64,000 nt of DNA from Methanococcus voltae PS (GTDB lineage Archaea > AGJL01 > Methanococci > Methanococcales > Methanococcaceae), in the NCBI RefSeq assembly GCF_024807035.1, contig NZ_JANUCQ010000001.1, forward strand, positions 221,990-285,989, given 5' to 3'. The notes under the pieces were generated by a model that ran no database searches, had not been told where the DNA came from, and worked only from the letters and a program-made list of their open reading frames with translations. Shown here one piece after another: positions 58,170 through 64,000 of the stretch (position 1 is the stretch's first letter; the number at the start of each line of letters is the position of its first letter). Position numbers and translations under genes: made by a program.

Positions 58170-58675
58170 TATTGTTCCACCATTTTTTTACCAATAGCAT
58201 CTGAAACGTATTTATCCAAATCTACTTCATCTCTATACGCTAATATGATATTTTCGCTTAAACCACCTAAGTTATAGCCCAGTGTTTCAAGGTATTTTCT
58301 AAAGTCTGAGAATTGTTTAATAATAGCTTCAATAGGAACTTCTTCAAGATTTATAATAAATACGTCATATATTTCCCTATTGAGTCTATCTTTAAGGTAT
58401 TCAAAGTCTTCAGGCGATTTTATCCTTGCTATTATCATTTTAGGATTTATTTTTTCAGTTACAATTTTTATTTTTTCTTCAGGGACAGTCACTGTTTCAG
58501 GAATTTCTGTTTTTACTTCCTCACTTACTATCATCGCTTGCTTAGGGATTTCTTCAGATTTTGTTGCTAATTCTTTATTCTTGTCTCCGTAAATAACATA
58601 CTCTTCCTCTTTTATAGGTACTTGAGCAGGTAATTCTTTATTGCCAACAAATATTCTTTTTATTTTTCTTAACAT
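58169..58675 (-). CDS. sepF: SepF-like cell division protein
   Basis: Archaeal SepF anchors FtsZ to the membrane. The 168-residue protein has an N-terminal basic amphipathic segment (MLRKIKRIFVGNK) that could insert in the membrane, a variable Pro/Glu/Val linker (about 15-75), and the C-terminal SepF/DUF552 domain (about 80-165, with MIIARIKSPEDFEYLKDRLN and LGGLSENIILAYRDE). I chose ATG 58675 after GGAGGTTGAAT rather than the longer frame from 58723. The coupled downstream gene is a nucleotide kinase. ftsZ is not in the window. Confidence 0.82.
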   Translation of the reverse strand: MLRKIKRIFVGNKELPAQVPIKEEEYVIYGDKNKELATKSEEIPKQAMIVSEEVKTEIPETVTVPEEKIKIVTEKINPKMIIARIKSPEDFEYLKDRLNREIYDVFIINLEEVPIEAIIKQFSDFRKYLETLGYNLGGLSENIILAYRDEVDLDKYVSDAIGKKMVEQ

Positions 58676-59093
58676 ATTCAACCTCCTAAGGTTAGAATTT
58701 AAATAACTTATATATATGCCCATTTTTTTAGTATTATGTGATTATATTATTAATTTTTTTGAAATCAATATATCATTTATGTTTATTTTTATATATCTTT
58801 TTTGATTGAATTTTTATAATTATTAAAAAATCATACGGAGTATAAATTAAAATATTAAATCTTTAATCTTATTTTAATATACTTCTACAAATTTTACAAA
58901 TTTTATAAATTCTACATAATTATATATAAGTGATTTAATTATTATAATGGTATATCATAGTAACATAAATTAATATGGCGAATGTTATTAAAAACGAAAT
59001 TAAAAACGATTAGAAACACAAAATATACAACAAATAAAGATACAAAGATACAAAGATACAAAAAAATATAATAGAGTAATTGGTGACGATAAT
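58676..59093. other. Divergent intergenic region; short tandem repeats before pgk
   Basis: No gene is visible. Three tandem copies of AAAGATAC lie at 59036-59059 in the pgk leader. TATA-like sequences such as AATTATATATAAG (about 58918-58930) may serve pgk. Confidence 0.4.
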
Positions 59094-60341
59094 ATGTATT
59101 ATACGATAGATGACTTTGATTTAAAAAATAAGACTGTAGCTTTAAGAGTAGATATTAATAGCCCTATCGACCCTTCAACAAAGGAAATAACCGACCTTAC
59201 AAGAATAGAGGCTTGTAAAGATACAATATGTGATTTAGTTAAAAAAGGTTCGAAGATAGTTATTATCGCACACCAAAGTAGACCTGGTAAAAATGACTAT
59301 ATATCGCTTGAGCAACACTCAAAAAAATTATCTGAAGTTTTAAACTATCCTGTAAAATTTATCGATTCAATAATTTGTACTAATGTAATCGAGGAAATCA
59401 AAAAATTAGAAAGTGGCGAGATTTTAATGCTTGAAAACTTCAGGTTTTTAGCAGAAGAAGTCATGTCAGAATGGAAGAAATGGGAAAATATAACCCCTGA
59501 AAAACAAGCAAATACCATTGCAATTTCAAAATTGGCACCTTTTTTTGATTATTTTATAAACGACGCTTTTGCAGCAGCACACAGGGCTCAACCTTCTTTA
59601 GTAGGCTTTGCATACTACATGCCAATGTTGGCAGGTAGGATTTTAGAAAAAGAATTGCAAAGTTTGAATAAGGCATTAAATGACCCTGAAAAACCATGTG
59701 TATATGCAGTAGGTGGCGCTAAAGCTGACGATAGTATCGAAGTCATCGATAACGTTCTTAAAAAAGATATCGCAGACAAAGTTTTAACAAGTGGTATCGT
59801 AGCAAATATATTTTTAACTGCTAAAGGTTATGATATAGGCGCTAATGTTGATACTATTGAAAAAATGGGCTATAAAGACCAAATAGACATTGCAAAAGGA
59901 TTATTAATCAAATATGGAAACAAAATATTGACTCCCGTAGACGTTGCTTTAAACATCAACAACGAAAGAGTAGAACGAGAATTAAATGAAGACGACTCTA
60001 TAAATTACCCGATATTTGACATGGGTAAGAAAACAATGGAAATTTATGAAAAAGAGTTGAAAAATGCAAGAGTCATTGTAGCAAATGGTCCTGCAGGCGT
60101 ATTTGAGGACCCTAACTTTATGGCAGGTACCAAATCATTAATTGAAAGCATAGCTAATTCAGAAGCTTTTTCAATCATTGGCGGAGGTCATTTATCTGCA
60201 GCAACTGAAAAAATAGGACTTTCACGCAAAATCGACCACATCAGCACAGGTGGAGGGGCATGTATCGAATACCTTTCTGGCAAAAAGTTACCTGTTATAG
60301 AACTTTTAAGGGCTTCTTACGAAAAATACAATAATAATTAA
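59094..60341 (+). CDS. pgk: Phosphoglycerate kinase
   Basis: Pgk converts 1,3-bisphosphoglycerate and ADP to 3-phosphoglycerate and ATP, and in methanogens works mainly toward glucose. The 415-residue archaeal form has [11 protein letters not shown] at the N-terminus, [25 protein letters not shown], the [11 protein letters not shown] hinge and the C-terminal [13 protein letters not shown] with [17 protein letters not shown]. Its length is normal for archaea. The ATG follows TTGGTGACGATAAT. Confidence 0.95.
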   Translation: MYYTIDDFDLKNKTVALRVDINSPIDPSTKEITDLTRIEACKDTICDLVKKGSKIVIIAHQSRPGKNDYISLEQHSKKLSEVLNYPVKFIDSIICTNVIEEIKKLESGEILMLENFRFLAEEVMSEWKKWENITPEKQANTIAISKLAPFFDYFINDAFAAAHRAQPSLVGFAYYMPMLAGRILEKELQSLNKALNDPEKPCVYAVGGAKADDSIEVIDNVLKKDIADKVLTSGIVANIFLTAKGYDIGANVDTIEKMGYKDQIDIAKGLLIKYGNKILTPVDVALNINNERVERELNEDDSINYPIFDMGKKTMEIYEKELKNARVIVANGPAGVFEDPNFMAGTKSLIESIANSEAFSIIGGGHLSAATEKIGLSRKIDHISTGGGACIEYLSGKKLPVIELLRASYEKYNNN

Positions 60342-60540
60342 TGTTATTTTTTTACCTCATATTTTTAAAATTTAAAATTTTAAATTTTAAAGTTTTTAGA
60401 TTTATCTTAAATCAATAGGTTAATAAATAATAAGAAAAAAAGAATATTAGATAAAATAATCAATAACTAATGACTAATTAATTTTAATTATTTAGATATT
60501 TAATTATCGGATATTATCAAATATTATTGGGCGATTTTAT

Positions 60541-61524
60541 ATGGATTTAAAAAGCGTAGTTAATTTAGTAAAGACTTTTGAAGGGGTAACTCGTAAAAAG
60601 GAAATAAAAAATGTTGTTAATAATTTTAAATTTAATACGGCAGACTGTGATTATGATTTCGAAATCATTGCTGATTTTGGGGATGATGCGGCAATTATCG
60701 GTTATGATGATGAAAACGCAATTCTTTTGGCAGCTGATGGCATATGGGGAAAATTATTGGAAAAAAACCCTTATTGGGCAGGATATTGTTCTGTTCTAGT
60801 AAATGCAAATGATATTGCAGCTATGGGTGGTAAATCAATTGGAATGACAAACATAATCGGCATAAAAAACTTGGAAATGGGAAAAGACCTTTTAAAAGGT
60901 TTAAAAGATGGTGTTAAAAAATTTGGCATTCCTGTAGTAGGGGGACATACCCATCCAGATGCACAATGTAACGTCCTAGACATTTCAATAACTGGTACGG
61001 TTAGGAAAGATTCCGTATTAAGGAGCGATTCTGCAAAAGTAGGCGATAAAATAGTTTTCGCTTATGATATAGATGGAAAAGCACACAAAGACTTTTCTTT
61101 AAACTGGGATACAACTTCTAGTAAATCTAAGCAACTTGTAAGGTCTCAATTAAAGTCATTAGTAGACGTAGGGGAAAATAAGCTTGCAAACGCTTGTAAA
61201 GATATAAGTAATCCTGGAGCTTTGGGTACTTTAGGAATGCTTTTGGAAGTTTCAAAGAAAGGCGCAACAGTAAATGTGGACAAAATACCAAGAAATGACG
61301 ATATTCCAATGTCACAATGGTTAAATATGTACCCCGGTAGTGCTTTCGTATTTACTACCGATGAAAGCAATGTTAACGGATTAAAACGTACTTTAGAAGA
61401 TGTAAACATCACCGCTGAAGTATGTGGGGAAGTTAAGGCTGATAAAAAATACTACATAACAAATGATAAAAACGATAAAGAATTATTATATGATTTTGAA
61501 AAAGAATATATATGCGGTTGCTAA
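60541..61524 (+). CDS. Methanogenesis marker protein 2 (AIR synthase/SelD-like)
   Basis: The 327-residue protein fits the methanogenesis marker 2 family, an AIR synthase/ThiL/SelD-type ATP-binding fold of unknown function. Evidence: FGDDAAIIGYDDENAILLAADG, split FGDDAAIIGYDD then ENAILLAADG, NANDIAAMGGKSIGMTN, PVVGGHTHPDA and DISNPGALGTLGMLLE. The acidic residues of the FGDDAA and ADGIWG segments are expected to bind metal and ATP phosphates. It ends with YICGC, a C-terminal cysteine pair. The start ATG follows GGGCGATTTTAT. Confidence 0.85.
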   Translation: MDLKSVVNLVKTFEGVTRKKEIKNVVNNFKFNTADCDYDFEIIADFGDDAAIIGYDDENAILLAADGIWGKLLEKNPYWAGYCSVLVNANDIAAMGGKSIGMTNIIGIKNLEMGKDLLKGLKDGVKKFGIPVVGGHTHPDAQCNVLDISITGTVRKDSVLRSDSAKVGDKIVFAYDIDGKAHKDFSLNWDTTSSKSKQLVRSQLKSLVDVGENKLANACKDISNPGALGTLGMLLEVSKKGATVNVDKIPRNDDIPMSQWLNMYPGSAFVFTTDESNVNGLKRTLEDVNITAEVCGEVKADKKYYITNDKNDKELLYDFEKEYICGC

Positions 61525-61570
61525 TATAAAACATACTAAAATAATTTTCAATTATATTCTCTAATTTTTT

Positions 61571-61610
61571 ACGTATTATAACATATTATAACATATTATA
61601 ACATATTATT
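61571..61610. repeat. Four tandem copies of a 10-bp unit
   Basis: ACATATTATA repeats four times (the first copy has G and the last ends ATT), between the marker 2 gene and the gene at 61730. Position is intergenic. Confidence 0.85.
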
Positions 61611-61729
61611 ATTTTATTTTTAATATAGTTTGTAAATTCTTGTGATTTAATTAAATATGTCTTAAATTATTCTTATAATAATTATAACTCAACGAGTATA
61701 CTTTAAAATATCTAAATTTCGGTGATTTT

Positions 61730-62026
61730 ATGAAATTGATGATTGACGGTGTTTTTTACAACAAAGAAATAATTGATTTTGAAAATATCTTAAAAGATAT
61801 TGTTGGCATTTTAGGCGAAGAATCTAGGGTAGTTTCGTTAGAATTCCCCGAAGTGGCGATGATAATGGAAAATACCTATTATCATAGGACGGGCTTTTCA
61901 TTAGACAAAGAATTAGCAGATGATGAAACAATATCTGATGAAAATAGGGACGAAATAGTTGATAAAATTAAAAATTTATTCCCTGAAGGCACTATAGTTT
62001 ATGGCTTAAAATGTGAAGTAATTTAA
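61730..62026 (+). CDS. Unknown small protein, 98 aa
   Basis: I do not recognise the family. The protein is acidic, apparently alpha/beta, with no cysteines until the last residues (LKCEVI), and a central MENTYYHRTGFSLDKELAD. The start ATG at 61730 has a textbook GGTGATTTT site, so translation is well supported. It lies between marker 2 and a methyltransferase gene but has its own gap and repeats upstream. Function cannot be assigned. Confidence 0.72.
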   Translation: MKLMIDGVFYNKEIIDFENILKDIVGILGEESRVVSLEFPEVAMIMENTYYHRTGFSLDKELADDETISDENRDEIVDKIKNLFPEGTIVYGLKCEVI

Positions 62027-62111
62027 ATTAAACTATTTAATTTTCTATATTTTTATATAATATTTAATATTTAACATTTAATTTATATTATAGTATATTA
62101 TTTGTGAGATT

Positions 62112-62879
62112 ATGAGTACTAAAGACCAAAATGATTCTAAAGATGTAAAAGATTTTTACGATAATTGGAAGGTGGAAAACTACCCAAGTTACGTAAAAAG
62201 TATAATGAAACACGAAGAAGACCTTATTTTTAATATAATTAATAAAAACAAGCAAAATGGTACTTTAAAGTTGAAAGAACCAATAATTGATTGTGGCTGT
62301 GGGTATGGTTCTTTTTATAATCTTACAAAAGATTCAGATACTTTATATATAGATTTTTCCAAACATTTGTTGGATATTTTTAAAAATAATACTAATATAA
62401 ATTCTAATAATCTTTTATGTGCTAATATAGAAGATTTACCATTAAAAAACGAATCTGCAAATACCATATTATGTATAAACGTCTTAGAACACGTAAATGT
62501 AACTAAAGCTTTAAATGAACTAACAAGGCTATTAAAAAAAGATGGTACGGCATTAATAATTGTTGTAAACAAAGATTCTTTCTTTAATGAGGATATTTTC
62601 ACAGATTGGAAGGTAAAACACAATCTTTTAAATTTGGGAACTTTTAAAAATTATCTGTCGAATTATAATAAATCAAATTGCAATGTTTCAACTTTAAAAA
62701 TTGAACACTTTGAAACTTTTTATTTTGTTCACCCAATCTTTAAGATTTTACCAAATTTTTTATTAAATAAAGTACTTAAATTATCTTTAAAATATAATGA
62801 TAAAATATCCAAATCTAAATTAAGCTCAAAATTAAATTTAAATGGTCAATTTTTATTAATTCAGCTAAAAAAGGAATAA
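62112..62879 (+). CDS. Class I SAM-dependent methyltransferase
   Basis: The 255-residue protein has a SAM-binding motif I (PIIDCGCGYGSFYNL, about 58-72), an acidic residue after the next strand (LYIDFSKHLLDIF) and ILCINVLEHVNVTKALNEL, which fits a Methyltransf_11-type enzyme. A helical C-terminal part follows (about 170-255). Substrate is unknown. The ATG follows GTGAGATT. It is 26 bp before pheA, so the two may be cotranscribed. Confidence 0.8.
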   Translation: MSTKDQNDSKDVKDFYDNWKVENYPSYVKSIMKHEEDLIFNIINKNKQNGTLKLKEPIIDCGCGYGSFYNLTKDSDTLYIDFSKHLLDIFKNNTNINSNNLLCANIEDLPLKNESANTILCINVLEHVNVTKALNELTRLLKKDGTALIIVVNKDSFFNEDIFTDWKVKHNLLNLGTFKNYLSNYNKSNCNVSTLKIEHFETFYFVHPIFKILPNFLLNKVLKLSLKYNDKISKSKLSSKLNLNGQFLLIQLKKE

Positions 62880-62905
62880 AATATTTATTATAATGTGGTG
62901 TAACC

Positions 62906-63769
62906 ATGATATATTGTCTCGGACCTATGGGTAGTTATAGTGAAAAAGCGGCTAAATTATTTGCAGAACATTTAAAAAATTCCGAAGAAATTATATATTG
63001 TAATTCTATAAATGAAATCTTTGAAAAATTAGAAAAGTTAGAGAATTCAAAATGCGAAGACAATAGACTAGTTTATGGGGTAGTTCCTTCAGAAAATTCC
63101 ATTGAGGGTTCAGTAACATTAACCCAAGATTTATTGATGGAAACAAACGTCAATATATTAGCAGAAATAGATATTAATATAGAACATGCTTTAGTTTCTA
63201 CATCAACTAATAAAAATACCATAAAAAGAGTTTTATCCCATCCTCAGGCATTAGCACAATGTAGAAATTATATTAATTCTAATCACTGGGTAACGGAAAC
63301 AATGGAAAGTACGGCACTTTCAGCAAAAACAATTGCAGAAAAGCAAGATAAAGAGCTTTCTGCAATCTGTTCGGAGGCCAATGCTGAAATATATGATTTA
63401 AACATACTAGATAAAAATATACAGGATTATAAGAATAATCAAACAAGATTCTTATTAATTTCAAAAAAGCAAAATAAGGAATATATAAAAGATATTAACT
63501 TTGGAATAGACGATTTAAAAAAAGTAAAGTCCACTGTAATATTGGAATTGAAAGAAAATAGAGCAGGGAGTTTATACGACGTATTGGGAGAATTTAAAAA
63601 GCTTAATATTGATTTATCACGAATTGAATCTAGACCTTCTAAAACAAAATTAGGTACGTATGTATTTTATATGGACTTTGAATATTATGAAAATATGGAT
63701 GAATTATTCGATAAATTAGACAAATGGGTTTCTAAATTAGTATACTTAGGTACTTATTTTGTTTTATAA
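62906..63769 (+). CDS. pheA: Prephenate dehydratase
   Basis: This enzyme converts prephenate to phenylpyruvate for phenylalanine synthesis. The 287-residue protein has the catalytic domain (about 1-190; GPMGSYSEKAAKLFAE at the start, VVPSENSIEGSV, and the NQTRFLLISKK motif with the key Thr-Arg-Phe) and a C-terminal ACT domain (about 205-287; ENRAGSLYDVLGEFKKLNIDLSRIES, split ENRAGSLYDVL then GEFKKLNIDLSRIES), which suggests feedback by phenylalanine. Chorismate mutase is not fused. The ATG follows TGGTGTAACC. Confidence 0.95.
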   Translation: MIYCLGPMGSYSEKAAKLFAEHLKNSEEIIYCNSINEIFEKLEKLENSKCEDNRLVYGVVPSENSIEGSVTLTQDLLMETNVNILAEIDINIEHALVSTSTNKNTIKRVLSHPQALAQCRNYINSNHWVTETMESTALSAKTIAEKQDKELSAICSEANAEIYDLNILDKNIQDYKNNQTRFLLISKKQNKEYIKDINFGIDDLKKVKSTVILELKENRAGSLYDVLGEFKKLNIDLSRIESRPSKTKLGTYVFYMDFEYYENMDELFDKLDKWVSKLVYLGTYFVL

Positions 63770-63915
63770 TTATTATTATTATTATTATTTCTTTTTTAGT
63801 TTAATATATTCTTAATTAATTTTTTATTTTTTTATAAATTCATTACTTTAAATTTATACATATATTTTATATAGGATAACTAAATATGTATGAAAAACAA
63901 CTTGTTGGTGTTAAA

Positions 63916-64000
63916 ATGGAAAGTTATATTCAAAATCTTTTTGCAGACAGAATCGGTGGCAATAACTTTGGAAAAGAAGATGTAATTTATAAATTCGAAA
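63916..64000 (+). CDS. dapL: Start of a probable LL-diaminopimelate aminotransferase (partial)
   Basis: Only the first 28 residues are visible before the window ends. MESYIQNLFADRIGG and NNFGKEDVIYKFE match the N-terminus I recall for methanogen DapL, which makes LL-diaminopimelate from tetrahydrodipicolinate for lysine synthesis. The ATG at 63916 has GGTG six bases upstream. An in-frame ATG at 63886 is possible but has no ribosome site. The call rests on a short stretch, so other class I aminotransferases are possible. Confidence 0.55.
   Translation, partial: MESYIQNLFADRIGGNNFGKEDVIYKFE

Overview
The window is a low-GC, AT-rich stretch of a methanogenic archaeon's chromosome. It carries complete mcrBDCGA and mtrEDCBA(F)GH operons, three methanogenesis-marker genes, archaeal ribosomal proteins, a pyruvoyl arginine decarboxylase and an intron-containing tRNA-Met. 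Ribosome binding sites are mostly GGTGAT or GGAGG a few bases before the start, and TTG starts are used repeatedly. Gene order, composition and protein sequences fit Methanococcus, and most resemble M. voltae; this species call is an inference. No insertion sequence, prophage or CRISPR array is visible, so this is mostly core genome with local oddities.

Layout. 1-8262 (mainly +): the end of a PUA-domain gene, an unknown coiled-coil protein, methanogenesis marker 11, trpS, a methyltransferase, coaBC and serA. 8480-12400 (-): a small unknown protein and a full arginine-to-spermidine route (pdaD, speB, speD, speE). 12653-25876: an SF1 helicase, a DHPS-like protein, S15, NMN adenylyltransferase, the biotin genes bioW-bioF-bioD, a 43-residue membrane peptide, Elp3, a TatD hydrolase and two unknowns. 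26066-37615 (-): the methanogenesis core, with Mtr (methyl transfer to coenzyme M, sodium pumping) next to Mcr (methane release). 38293-45533: Mmp10, which methylates an McrA arginine, two tRNAs, a UbiX-like protein, SRP54, a fumarase beta subunit, a TIM-barrel protein, the F420-dependent NADP reductase and a small membrane protein. 45650-49572 (-): L3-L4-L23-L2-S19, a truncated S10-type ribosomal cluster. 50263-58675: a translin-family protein, a membrane protein, tRNA-Ile, a candidate sulfur/selenium-handling group (two YedE halves, a DUF3343 protein, a kinase-like protein), an OB-fold/zinc protein beside a TctA-like permease, and SepF overlapping a nucleotide kinase. 59094-64000 (+): pgk, methanogenesis marker 2, an unknown protein, a methyltransferase, pheA and the start of a probable dapL.

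Most notable is the mtr operon. It has two mtrA reading frames. The second is a full MtrA cytoplasmic domain fused to the MtrF segment, and it replaces free-standing mtrF. The two copies are identical by eye over 491 bp, from the ribosome binding site through codon 159, and then diverge. This points to recent duplication or continuing gene conversion of the corrinoid-binding domain. Other leads are the split YedE/DUF3343 group, a structured RNA-like element with its own TATA box upstream of rpl3, a perfect 8-bp inverted repeat upstream of bioW, and inverted ATGTTAAT elements near both the mcr and mtr promoters.
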